Positions 1-11,842 of a stretch of DNA of 54,341 bases are shown piece after piece (the first letter of the stretch is position 1; each line of letters starts with the position of its first letter). Source of the DNA: Ettlia oleoabundans (lineage: Eukaryota > Chlorophyta > Chlorophyceae > Chlamydomonadales); the NCBI GenBank assembly GCA_019693395.1, contig JAAMXP010000956.1, positions 32,907 to 87,247 on the forward strand. Direction: 5' to 3'. Below the pieces are notes generated by a model. It worked only from the letters and a program-made list of their open reading frames with translations. It was not told where the DNA came from and did not search any database. Position numbers and translations under genes: made by a program.

Positions 1-36
1 CCACCACCACCACCACACACACACACACACACACAC
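1..36. repeat. (CCA)n/(CA)n microsatellite
   Basis: The window opens with CCA repeats that change into CA repeats. The tract lies just beyond the last visible exon of the minus-strand membrane-protein gene (donor at 60-55), so it is probably intronic. Confidence 0.9.
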
Positions 37-60
37 TTTCTCCCTCCCCTCTTCGATTAC

Positions 61-3000
61 CTGCGGCGTATTGCTCATTTGCAGCACCCTGCTGGCCACA
101 GGAATGATGGGACCCTGCAGGTACACATCACACACGCAAAAGATGGTTGGTCCCAGCAAACACACAGAACAAGGTCAGGCTGACCCCATCCCCCATGTAA
201 CAACAAGCGATGCATGCCTGCCAACCTGCCCCTGCCTCCTGGCTGCCATTCTGCCACCATGCATCAGCACCACCCATGCTAAGGCCCCACCCCGCTTGCC
301 CCACATATGCCAGCATCCACCACGACCAGCCTTATGCCCCTGTCCATCCACATTCACCAACAAACAATGCAACCCCTTTGAATTGCTCCACTCACGAACA
401 CCATCCACAAACCCCTGTCCCAGAACCCGCCCATCTCGCTCCACTCACATAGACCAGCTGGTGCAGCTTGTATGTGGGCACCCCCAGCAGCTCGGTCACC
501 ACCAGGTAGTCAGGGATGGCTACAAGGCCGTAGTAGTAGGAAAATATGTTGATCACCTGCAACAAGACACCAAGGACAAGGAGGAGCTGTGTTTGTGCTA
601 GAAGACGTAAATGGTGAGAGCAACAAAGCATGAACACATGTGCCTTCTCTGTCATCTCTGCCGCTCTTGCTCTGCAACCTCATGCTTTCCCGCATGCCCC
701 CCACCCCACCCCACCCCACCCCACCCCACCCCACCCCACCCCACCCCACCCCACCCCACACCTCTACCATCAAACTTGTTCGCACCCTCTGCCTCTGCGC
801 GGCTGCCACCTTTCTGTTGGCCAGGGCCAGGCTAAGGAACTCGCCGTAGAGGCAGGAGTCAGAGGTGGCGATATTGAGGGAGCGCAGGAGGCCTGCGGGA
901 GGAGGGGCGGGGATGTGGCCACAAGGGGAGTTGGCAGGAGAAAGGTAAGAAATCCAAATAAGACCGACGTGAAGGCCACACCCGCAGCAGACCAGTATCC
1001 AGTCGAAAACGTGCGGGGAGGGCCCCAGGTGCCAACGTAGGGAATGGAGTATTGGGGTATTGAGCGGTGCGCACGTTGTGGGTTTGTTGCGAAGCAAAAC
1101 ACAGCAGGCACGTCATGCACTGCCTCAAGTTTCAGCCAACCACTCACCCACTCCCAGGAACATGAGCAGGGCAATGTCCAGCCAGAGCAGTACAAGCGTG
1201 GCGGTGGAGGTACGGTACCAACGCAGGCTCCAGAAGGTGGCGCAGATCAGCAGGGACACCAAGATGGTGGTGCCAAACACCACTGCGGAAAGCGCAATAG
1301 CACGGGAGGTGGCGATGGAGGTAGGGATCACCTGTCATAATTGTTGGGGCAGGGACGATGCCAGCTACAATGGGCAGCGGCAGCTACTGTGGTATGAGCA
1401 GGTCCAGGCGTCCGCAGAGCACCTTGAGGGCCCAGTGGCGCAGGCGCCAGACAGGCATGCAGCTAGTTGCGGGTTTGCCAAAAGGCAGGGTGCGCTGCCC
1501 AGCCCAATCAACCTGCCTCACCTGCGATGGGGATGAACCGCCAGGTATTCTCAATCGCGAGAGTGGGGGCCTTGTAGCTCTGCTGTATGTCTGCCAGGGT
1601 CTGCAGCAGCACAACCATTGCATCAGGCACAACGCAGTTAGCAGTTCAAAGCACAACCATCGCACCGTGCCACAACACAAAACAGAACACTGCAACACAA
1701 CAGAGGGCGACCTTGAGGGTGCAAGGCAGGCAAGCAGCTGTGGGGCCCCAATGGCCCACAAGGTAGCAGGGTCTGGGTGCCACCCCAGCGTAGCTTGAAG
1801 GTCCATATTGCCCCCGACCACCACCTCCACCCCCACCCCACACACCACCAGTGCTGCTATTTGATTGAATGGGCGCCTCTTCTACCCCGTTGCCTGGCCA
1901 TGCAGGTGAAACCGTGAATACTATGGTGGAAAGTCTGCATTTGCCGATCTTGCCCACCTACAAACTTCTCAAAGTCAAGCTCATCCACCTTGCACCACCC
2001 AGCATGCTACCACTGCAAGCAGGTTACTACCAGCCCACGCCTGCGCACCTCGTTGAACCTCTCACTCAGCATTGTGGCTCCGCTGTCGATGCTGGCCTGA
2101 ATCCCCGCAAGTTCGTCAGGCAGACCCAGAAGGGCTTCTGTTGCTGTTGCCACCAGCTGCCGCACCGCCGCCGCGCTGCCGGGATCCTCCAACCAGCCCC
2201 CCACCCATCCGTTGCCAGTTGCCGTGTCGGTAAGGATGGAGTCAGCGGTGGTGTTGAGAAAGGCCAGAGTGGCGGGATCGAGGGAAGAAGTAACAAGTGA
2301 GCTGTTCAGGAGCTTGGAGGAGGCGGCCAGCGCGGAGGAAAGCTCCGTGGTGTTCAGCCAGCCCACCACTGTGTCAAAAAGGTTCAGGATCTCTGCAGCA
2401 CACCACAGAACGTCATGGTCTTATGGATGTGGAGCGTGGGCACGGTGAACAGCGCTGGCACAGCGTAGTGAAGGTAGGACGGACAGCGGAGGATCTTGTA
2501 CAACATGTGGCACTGCTGCACAAAAACATGCCAAGGGAGGCGATGTGCCAGGGCCCAGGGCACAACATGCATATCATGTTAGCAGCCCTTTCGTGGCACA
2601 TCACACCAAAGGGTGCGCCGTGCAGCGCTACGCAGCATGATGTGGCCAAGCTGGTGGGTTGTGCTGACCTGGCGCCTTGCTGGTCACCACGCTGACGTTG
2701 CCACTGAGCTCGGTCACCTCCTCACCCAAGGCCCGCAGTTGAACAGTGGCATTGGCAACCTGTTTGGGAAGCGTGGACAGTCGGGGATAGGAAGCAAAGA
2801 GCAACGATAAGGCAGGGAAGAGGAGGTGGTGAGAAGCAAAGTGCAGCAAGGTTACGGCACGGCCCCACAGGCCGCTGGGCAGCAGACAACACAGGCCATG
2901 GTAGCCAGCCAGCCAAAGCCACCAAGCAATCAGATGGGCCACCCAGCAAAATTGGCAGTAGGCGTCCTGCAGTTTGCTGTTCTTCCCACTCCCTCTTCAC

Positions 3001-4264
3001 GCGACATGCTGCGCTGTGCTATACTAAGCTGTGTGCCTTCTGTGTGGTACCCTGCTTGCCTTGACATCAATTGCGGCCACAAGGTCCCAAAAATCGGAGA
3101 AGGTGTTGTTGGTAGCCTTGATGCTCTCCGCCATGCCCCAGCTGCTTATGGCTGTCAGAGCCAACGCAAACGCCACCAATAATGCCTTATAAGCAAAGGC
3201 CGCTCGCCCTCGTCGGCCTTCCTGCTCACGCTGCTTGCGGGACCGCGCTTTTGGTGGGTGGGAGTTGTCTGGCGAGCTCTGCACATGTGTGGCGCAGTTG
3301 CCGGGTAGGCAGGCAAAACGCAGGGAGAGTTTGCATCTGGGCACAAGACGGCGGAAACCGCTGCCAACAAGGCAGTTTGTTCCTGCTTTGGAAACTAGGG
3401 TCCACCCATCAGCCACGAGCTAGCTTCACAAAGCTAGCAGTTATGCAAATCAACATTTCTGGCGCGTACACACAAGAGTCAGCCAGCCAGGCAGCCACCT
3501 GCTTACCTGCATGTGCTGGCTGGTCAAGAACTGGGCCTGTTCAGGCAGGGCTCTTGGCTTGCCATGCGGATGGCGGCCACATTGCATGCAGAGCCATATG
3601 GAGAAGAAAGCCACGCCAAGCAGGGACATGAAACCAAAGAGGAGACCGGGGACAGTCGAGGGGATCAAGTTCTGCAGTGCGATGCAAAGGCAGGGGGTGA
3701 GGGGGGATAGAAGCCCAGCAGCAGAGGGACAGCAATGCCATGAAGAGCAGGTCTGCTGCAGGGCCAACCAACGCTGGGTAAGAACAAGGGGTAGCACTGT
3801 GGAGTGTGCGTCAGCAACTCCCATTGCACCACTGCCGGCAATGCTTCCTGCACCCAGCTCTGCCTCACCACGAAATATGTGCTGTCAGTGATGTCAAATG
3901 CCTGTGCGTGCTCCATCGAGACGTCATTGTATGAGAAGGTGCTACAATGAGGCCTGCACACAGGATGGTTTGTGGGTCAGCCCCTAACAACATGACCAAG
4001 GGACGCGAGTGAACGGTTGTAGGAAAGGGTTGCAATGCTTGACAGCGTTTGACGGTGGGAGGAAATACACTGTGGCAAACCACATTTGGGAGAGGGACAG
4101 GCAACAGCGACATGGTACAGTCCAAACAGATCAGGAGTTGGGCATGCTGCCCTCACAGCAGCCCGTTCCCCACTCCAACCCCTTTGCCCCTGGCTGCCTT
4201 ACAGGTAGGTGATCACGCCGTCGGCAACAACTCCACCGCCTTCTGCAATGGTGATGTTGACCAT
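61..4264 (-). CDS. Multi-pass membrane protein, plant tweety/PRM1-like topology (3' end outside window)
   Basis: Exons in transcription order: 4264-4203, 3953-3869, 3671-3507, 3278-3060, 2759-2669, 2392-2049, 1988-1962, 1600-1522, 1282-1148, 892-810, 556-449, 114-61. All phases match, giving 484 codons before the left edge. A short N-terminal part leads to a membrane segment (GLLFGFMSLLGVAFFSIWLC), a second (LLVAFALALTAISSWGM), a long outer-type loop with several N-glycosylation sequons (NNT, NTT, NAT), and a third (VVFGTTILVSLLICATFW) continuing to LLMFLG. The order FDITDSTYF, membrane segment, then an ATSDSCLYGEF-like stretch after the third segment recalls Arabidopsis membrane proteins such as At2g12400 and At1g71110 (from memory). 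A plasma-membrane role is inference. The intron after 3060 starts with GCAAGC, so it is GC-AG. The start at 4264 is the first in-frame ATG after a stop; an upstream signal-peptide exon cannot be excluded. Confidence 0.7.
697..760. repeat. (CCCCA)n pentamer minisatellite, about 12 units
   Basis: About twelve CCCCA units lie in the intron between exons 892-810 and 556-449 of the minus-strand membrane-protein gene. In the transcript this reads (UGGGG)n, a guanine-run pattern able to form G-quadruplexes. Shorter CCCCA tracts occur near 8980-9000 and 18337-18357. Confidence 0.95.
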
Positions 4265-5155
4265 GGCTGGTTGATTGCGTGCGCTGAGTTATTCTGCAGA
4301 TGGCGGTACTGGCAGCAGCGTCGAAAGGAAGGGCTGGTGGCAGGGCCGGAGGGGTCGCCAGCTGTGTGGCGGCGCTGGTAGGGGCGATGTGCAGTGGTGA
4401 ACGGGGCGGCAAGCTCCCGTCCGCGCTTTGAGCGTTGCTAGGGACGTGCCAAAATGTCTCTGTGGAGGAAGTGCAAAAGGAAGTTGGCTTTGGCGCCGCG
4501 TAGTAAGCGCTGCAGCTTCACAGTTACTCGAAAGTATCAGCTGCTCTTCTGAAAGCCAGGAGCGTGAAAATGCCCTGCTCCGACGCAATGGGCCAAGGCG
4601 CGCCTTAAGGTGCTCCACCTTTCTAGCTGGGACGGCGGCGGGTGGCTGTGGAAGTCTGTGGGGGATCAGTCTACACTGCCCAGCATTGAAGTGCTGTAAG
4701 AATCAACTTTGTAACCATTCAAGACTCTACCTACTGAAGTGGCTGCATGCAGCTTTGCAGTCAACTATGGTTGGTCCTCAAAAGTGACACAGGTGGGTGG
4801 GGTGGGTTGAACCTTCGAACGGCATCCAGCACTGAATGCAGCCCAAGGGAAGCACCCTGGCATTTTTCCGTTCTTCGAGGAGGACTTTACCTGTGTTGCG
4901 CTCACACAATTGCACCAAGTGCCAGCAATGCTCTGGCACCAGTAGCGCACCACTTGCCAATCATGGGTCGGGGAAGCCGCAGTGTCAGCTGCCAGTGTGG
5001 CACCAGCAGGCTCATCCTTTACACAGTATATATCGCAACATTATAAGCTGTTCCCAAACAAAGCCTTGCCTGGAGTCACCCGTGCGCTGAAAACCCTCCC
5101 AGCACTGTCCATTTTTTCAGCGATCTGATCGGCTCAAGGAAACATTCTTGACAAG
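4265..5155. promoter_or_regulatory. Divergent intergenic region, membrane-protein gene / phosphoglucomutase
   Basis: This 0.9 kb separates two divergent start codons. A TATATAT stretch at about 5028-5034 lies about 125 nt before the phosphoglucomutase ATG and is a plausible TATA element. Open frames on both strands (4428-4787 plus, 4289-4618 minus) show no recognisable protein. A 5' exon of the minus-strand gene could lie at 4290-4620. Confidence 0.4.
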
Positions 5156-8100
5156 ATGGTTCCCAGCCTAGGGCTGGATGCGTGCCGACCTACTGGATCG
5201 CGGGTCGCGGCAACCTCTCAAGGGGCCTGCGCGGACGCTTGGCCTGCGCTGCCAACGCGATTGGCGCGCCATTCAATACCAGCATCGCGCGGTTTTGCCG
5301 CCTCCAAATATCAGGGTGGGTAGCAACCGATGCCCTCTCCACCGCCGTCCCTGCCATCTCCAATCCCCAGGCCTGTAACAGGCAAGCTGCTGCCTGATTG
5401 CCGCTCATTCACTTGCACCTGACTAATGTGGCACCCCACTGCAGCGTGGCAGCAGCGCTCCCATGCACAGCAAGCCAACAGCAAGCCACCATATGTCGTA
5501 GCAGCAGTCGCGGTTCCACCGGCACCACGACCAGCCACAGCGGTTGATCCCGACACGCTACGGGCGTACCTGCGGGTGCAGAATGGCAGCGATGTGCGCG
5601 GCATAGCGCTGGATTTGAACCCTGCAGAAAAGATATCGCTCACCCCTTCGATGTTGTTCTTCATTGGGGCAGCCTTTGCTGGTAAGTGGCTGCTGGTCTT
5701 ACCCCCCTCTTGTGCTCAATGGATGCAGCAGTGGTGGCAAGTAAGGTGCGGGGCTCGAGCACTTGCATGCCAGTCACGTGCTTGCTCGGCCCTGCATCAG
5801 CTCGACAGTTGACAGCTATGGTTACAACTGCAGGCTGCATGCAATATGCGTCCTGCCTGCCAGCAGGGTTGGGCCATTGCCGCTGCTTGTTCACCTGCTG
5901 CACGTTGTTGTAAACTTGGTTCTCAGCTTGCTTTGCGGATTGCTGAGCATGCCGCCATTGTTTCCCTGTGCTTATTGCCCTCTCCATGCAGAGTGGTTGT
6001 CAGACAGGAAGGGCATGCCCATCGGTTCTCTGCGGGTATCAATAGGGCGGGACCCCCGCCTCTCCTCGCCTCTGATGGCGGCCAGCCTGGCAGCAGGGCT
6101 GGCCAGCGTGGGGGTATCAGTGGCTCGCTTTGGCCCTTGCACCACCCCCGCAATGTTCATGAGCTGCATTCTGTCAGGTGGGCTGCTCTGGTGAGGGGGC
6201 GACCGGGGTTATGGATGTGGTGGGTTCACAAATGTGTGCGGTGTAACCGGGTATGGCATGGCTATGGCATGGCGACATGGCTGGACGATTGTGGTCTGAA
6301 GGGTAGGCGGCTCTGCTGAGGAACGCAATGGCGACGAGTTGAAATACAATGGCGATTGCGTTGCCCTGCTGGGTCACTTTTACCTTGGTAGCCATGCCTG
6401 TGCCCTGCTGCGGCACCTTGATCGCCTGCCTGCTGTGAACCCACATGCACCTGATGCCCTGCTGCACCCTGCTTTGGTCATGCCATGCTGTCAGTCACAC
6501 TGTTGCCGCCAGTGGCTATTTCCGGACTTGCAGACCATAAGTATGACGGTGCAATCATGGTTACCGCCAGCCACCTTCCCGTCAACAGAAACGGCGCTAA
6601 ATTCTGCACCTCGGAGGTGCGTGGTGCTGGGCTGGGGCACCGCAATCCACATTATCTTTAACCGTTGGGAAACCGTGGTGGATGCTGCTGGTGTTTCGCA
6701 CATGTTGTTGGCCCATTACTTCGGCGCTGTGTCTAATTGAGTGTGCGAGAGTGGTTGGTATAATGGTCGGGACTTTGCGAAAGCCGTAGAGAGTTAATTG
6801 TGGCATTTCCTTGCCCTTGCCTTGCTCCAGCATCTGAGATCACACAAGTAGCCAGCCCACTGCCCTACACTCGGAACCCATTTGCTTTCATTGCACAAAC
6901 TTTCCGAGTCAGGTCATTGCACAGCACTGAGCCTGGCTTCCTTTGCCCCCCGCCCCTGCCTGCGGCCCCCACCCTGGCGCTTGCCACAGGGAGGCCTCGA
7001 GAAGAAGGACATCACCTTGCTGCTGAACCGTGCTGCTGAGTTGGCATGCGAAGCGGGGCAGCTTCCCGCCGACCGCCATAATGACCACGCCTTTGTGATG
7101 ACAGCGGCGCTGCAGGCCAGCAGCGAGCTCGTGCGGGTGGTCGATTTCTTGCCGGTGAGTGGGTAATCGGTGGCGGTGGTTTTTGGGGTATGTAAGGAGG
7201 GGCTGGGGTGGGTTTGGGCTGGTGAACGTGCTGTGGTGCACTTGTGTAGGTGAGTGTGTCGGCGGCCGGGCAAAGGTGGGTGGCTGGGTGGCTGAGCTTG
7301 ATCTGGGGCTCCCTTGGGGCGGGGTGTAGTTGGGTTTGGTGCTAGTGAGAGTGACGGCAGGGAAATGGTTTATACACCCAGTTCTGGTGTGCTGCTATGC
7401 TGCGCAATCAATACCAGCACTGCTGACTCTGAGTTTTGCTGTGCAGGAGTATGCGGCTTACCTGCGTGAGTTGATGAAGGCGGCAATCGCGCACCCGCAG
7501 CACCCAGACGCGCCGTTGACTGGCTTCAAGATCGTGGTCAACCCAGGCAATGGCGGCGGCGCATTCATTGCAGACCAGGTTAGCTGTCGGCTGTGGGTGC
7601 TGGCGCGGCGCTAAGTGGGTGGGAGCACATGCATAGCAGACTAGGGTACACAGAGAACAATCAGAGGGCAGCGATCAAGGTTGGCGCCAGTGGTGGGCTT
7701 GCTATGCAGCAAGTGGCAGGGACGGAGAAGGTTGACCTGGATTGCTCAGACATGATCTGCAAATTAGCTGGCGGAAGGGAACAGCGCTATGGATTCTGCA
7801 CCCGCCGCTACGGCAGCCGTGCCAGCAGGGTAACCAACACCACCGGCACAATCATTTTGCCTCTTCTGTCTGGTGCAGGTGCTGGGCCCGCTGGGTGCTG
7901 ACGTGTCTGCCAGCGTCCACATGGAGCCAGGTCAGCACTTGCAACTGCCTGCCTGCATTGCATGTGCATCTAGCCGGTTGCGCCCGCCCACATGCACAAT
8001 GCCCCATCACACCGGGCTGTTGGCCCATGCCAACACGCAGAAAGCCTGCCTGCCTGCCTTCCTGCCTGTCTTCGTGGCTAACCCCTCCATACGCCCGCTA

Positions 8101-10920
8101 CTCGCAAACCAGTATCCTACCTTCCTTGCCTTTGGAAACCCTCACCTCTTGCTTAGTGACCTGGCATTCCAACGCATCCTTTGCAAATTGCTGCCCTCTT
8201 TGCGTACGGAGCAGCGCCCCATTGCACTGAGCCCGCTGCTCGTCTGCCTCCCGCTGCCTGCAGACGGCAGCTTCCCGCACCACACACCCAACCCCGAGGA
8301 CCCCAAGGCAGTTGAGGCCACCCGTGCCGCTGTGCTGGCTAGTGCGGCTGACCTGGGCATCATGCTGGACACTGATGTGGACCGTAGCGGGGTGGTGGAT
8401 GCAGCGGGCAACGGTGGGTAGGGTGGGGGAGGTCGTTCGAGTGAGAGTGACGGTCAGGAAAGGGTGCGGGGACGCAGCTGGGTGGTGGATGATGCAGGGA
8501 ACCGGGGGCAGGGGGGCAGGCGCTTTCTCTATGCTTGCTTGCACCGAAATGATGGGTGCCACAGGTGGTCAGTCAGCGATGGCTGGCAGAATTTCGGGGG
8601 CCTTATCCCAGCCTTGTTCTGCCAGACTGCCAAGTGCATCCCGCCATGTGTCACTTCCCTAAGACATCACGCTGCAGTTCTTGCCCCCCCCCCACCCTAC
8701 CCCCCCACCTGGGCAGGCATCAACCGCAATCGCTACATTGCCCTCATGAGTGCCATCACGCTGCGGGAGAACCCCGGGGAGACCATAGTCACAGACTCGT
8801 GCACCTCAAATGGGGTGGCAGCCTTCATACAGCAGCTGGGCGGCAAGCACTTCAGATACAGAAAGGTGGGTGGGTCGGCGGGCAGGTGCCGTGGGCCGAC
8901 GCACGGCTGAATAGGCGCGTGTGGTAAGGCTGGGAAGCGCAGCAATTGCCAGGAAGGCTGCACCATGATCCCCTACCCAACCCACCCCACCCCACCCACC
9001 CAGCCACCCATATGATCTACTCAGGGCTACAAGAACATCATCAACAAGGGCATAGAGCTCAACCAGGCGGGCATACCCTGCCCACTCATGATGGAGACCA
9101 GCGGGCACGGAGCCATGCGGGTAAGCTGGGGGTGGGGTGGGGTGGAGTGGGGAGCACCTGTTAGCAACACCCTGTTAGCCACCGGCAGTGATGACAGCGG
9201 TGCTGGTTGCCTGGGTGTCCTTACAAACATAGAGAACAGGGGGTCCGGCTGGTGAAAAGGTTGCACTTCCCGCCTGCACGATGCCCTGGAAAGTAAGTAG
9301 CCAACATCCTCCCAATCCCAACAGTCCCTTCTCCTCTTTCCCCTCAACAACCCTTCCGCGTCTCTTTCACTTCGGATCCCTTTTGTTCCCGCCAGACCTC
9401 CTTGTCTTCCGTCGGAACCCAGCTCCTATTGTTTCGTTCTCTTCCCCCAGGAAAATTACTTCCTTGATGACGGAGCCTACGGCGCCCTCAAGATTGTGAT
9501 TGAGATGGTGCGGCGGCGCCTGGAGGGCAGCGGCGACATCGGGGAGCTGCTCAAGGAGCTGAGGTGAATGCACACGGGTGGAGGTGGGGGGTGGGAGTGG
9601 TGGAGGGTCAATTGGTAAGGGCAGCTGCGTGGGTGAGTTGGTGGGATGGTGGTTAGGTTGTCCGTTGCCGGATGCCGTGGTGGTCTGATGTGGATGGGCG
9701 TGGGCTTTCAGTGTAGTGTGTGGGTATTGCGCAAGTGCATGCTGGGAAGGCAGTGTGAACTTCCGTATAAAAGATGTGTGCCCTCTCACATTCTGTCTAT
9801 AATGCGATAGGGAGCCTGTTGAGGCGATGGAGATCCGTGTGGCGATCAGCGCACCTGATGTGCGCGCCGAGGGCGAGCGCGTGACAGCGGCATTCAAGGA
9901 ATGGGTGGATGCAGGTGATGGGCGACACAGCCCCCACACAGCCTGTAGGGGGTGGGTTATGTAACATGGCAAGGGTGCAGTGCCTGGCGGTGTGTGGCAT
10001 GGTTTCTGGTGTTCGGGTGGGCAAGGGAGATGCACGCACCAGCACAGGCCATGTGGCAGCACAGCTGCAGTTGCTGCCTCGTGGCGCCACCTTTTTGTAC
10101 AGCCACGGCAGGGGGTCCAGTACGCTCACCCACCATCACCTCACCAAACACCACTCCACCCATCTCACACATCTCCCCGTTCTGTCCTGGCCTGTCTTTT
10201 CCGAGTAGGCTGCGGCGGTGCGGACCATTGGCAACTGGAGGCCGAGAACTACGAGGGCTGGCGGGTGCGGGTGGCAGAGGAGGGCGGCAAGGAGGGCTGG
10301 CTGCTGCTGCGCCCTTCACTGCACGACCCAGGTGGGTGGTGCGAGCAATATTTGCGGACAATCTACCTGTGGAAATGAATGGCATCGGTTGGCATGTACG
10401 CGCACATGTGCCAGCATGCACTGCGCGTCGGGCTGGCCAGAAGTAGGGGTGTGCATATTCGGCATCAGCTCTTCATTTGCACTGTGATCCAGCTTACACC
10501 ATAGGTAATCGAGGTCAACCGCCCTTTCCACCCTGATTCTCCCCTCACCCCCCCTGATTGCCTGCCATAACATGGTGCAGACGTGGTGTTGAATGTTGAG
10601 AGCGAGCAGCAGGGGGGCATGCGCACCATACTACGCCACCTGCTGGAATTTTTCAAGGCGCACCCGGGTACGTGGGCAGAGTGGGGGTGGTAGTTGGCGC
10701 GGTGGCTGCCAACCTGGCTATCTGGCTGGCTGGGAAGACAAATGAGAGTAGCATGCAGCAGCTGTCGAGCTGAGGCAGAACATTGCCTGTGCGCTGGCTG
10801 ACCCCTGCCTAGGACCCCACCCATCTACCCACCCTTTCACCTTGCCTGCCTGCTCGCTGGCTAGCTGCAGAGTTCCAGGTGTGCACGGGCAAGGTTGAGG
10901 ATTACGTGTATGCCAGCTGA
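5156..10920 (+). CDS. Phosphoglucomutase/phosphomannomutase family protein, plastid-targeted
   Basis: Exons: 5156-5315, 5445-5681, 5992-6177, 6534-6616, 6990-7154, 7447-7578, 7879-7930, 8264-8413, 8717-8865, 9025-9120, 9451-9563, 9811-9914, 10209-10331, 10581-10667, 10871-10920; 628 aa. All phases agree. The family moves phosphate between C1 and C6 of hexoses through a phosphoserine. Visible motifs are the serine loop TASHLPVNRN (exon 4), the metal-binding loop DTDVDR (exon 8), the sugar-binding loop ETSGHGAMR (exon 10) and a C-terminal phosphate-contact segment LLRPSLHDP (exon 13). The first ~53 residues are rich in Ala, Ser and Arg, as in chloroplast transit peptides; the start ATG lies in a 160-nt exon with a clean donor. 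It resembles the plant homologue At1g70820 more than the main starch-pathway enzyme (recalled). Substrate is not decided by sequence. A second exon-like serine loop follows exon 4. Confidence 0.93.
6831..6907 (+). other. Exon-like second copy of the phosphoglucomutase serine loop
   Basis: Within intron 4 a 77-nt stretch follows a pyrimidine-rich CCAG acceptor and precedes GTCAGG. It translates as ...VASPLPYTRNPFAF..., close to TASHLPVNRNGAKF of exon 4 (7 identities in 14), with the YTRN seen in related enzymes. Its phases equal those of exon 4 (enter 1, leave 0), so it could replace exon 4. It may be an alternative exon, a decayed duplicate or chance. The His after the catalytic Ser is Pro here. 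Confidence 0.35.
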
Positions 10921-11842
10921 GCCATCGAATGCCCGATAGCTGACAGAACTCCAATTGAGACAACTGGGCCAGCAAATGCTACAGCGACTGCAGCCAGCAG
11001 TTGCACCACAGTGGAGAGGGAGCCCCTGTCACGAGCAGTAAAGCATGCATATTGTATGGCGGCAGTCAAGGCTGGTCACGGTACCTTCGTTTCGCTGTCT
11101 GTCCTTGTGCGGTGCACTGTGGCATTCTGTGCTGGGTGGGCAGCAGAGCTGCCCTCAACAGTTGTCCTGACCCGACCTGCATACATGTTCGTGTGTATCT
11201 GGATTTGAAAGTGTTGTAGCAGGTGATGTCCTAGTATTGCATATCATATGGCCCTCCCTGAGCTCGTGTGAAATAGTGCCTCAAGTAAACAACAGCGGGG
11301 TGGCGGCAGTAGCAGCAGCAATGCCACTGGCGTTCCTCCTCGTGAATGGTGATACACCGCTGGCACACATTGCAGCAGCAGCATAACTATGAGTTGATTC
11401 CAATTCCCCTGCACGGCTTGCGCATGGAAGCCCGCGACGGCGCTGTCAAGGCCTTGCCACCGACTGCACTGAATGCTTGACAGCGCCTTTCCCATGAGAC
11501 TGGTCATTGCCATATGCCATAGCAGGAAGCCTCTGGGCCAGTGATGTTGCGTTTGCTTCTCCAGCAACCAAACTGGCTGTACGGGAGTAGTTATGTGAGG
11601 GCTGAAAACCCGGCTCCGGCCCTTGAAGCTTCATCAACCCGCTACTCTCAGGAGATGCGGCGCGTCTGGGACGCCCAACGAAAGGTGGCCGGCCCGCCAA
11701 CACCTTCCGGCAGGTGCGGACACGCTTGTTCTGCGGGCCGAAACCTACAAATTTTCGGCCGAAGAAGACAACACAGGCACGGAAACCTCCAAAAAAACGT
11801 CCTTGCAGTGAAACCCGACCGGGACCTGTCGCTAGCGGGCAC
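10921..11842. other. Intergenic region between tandem plus-strand genes
   Basis: This holds the 3' end of the phosphoglucomutase gene and the 5' region of the RRM gene. No TGTAA signal is visible; TGTAG occurs at about 11215. Open frames on both strands have no recognisable content. Confidence 0.4.

Noticed and set aside
5600..5640. Perfect tRNA B-box-like GGTTCAAATCC on the minus strand
   Set aside because: It lies inside phosphoglucomutase exon 2 (ALDLNPAEK). No matching A box, anticodon arm or acceptor pairing is found upstream on that strand.
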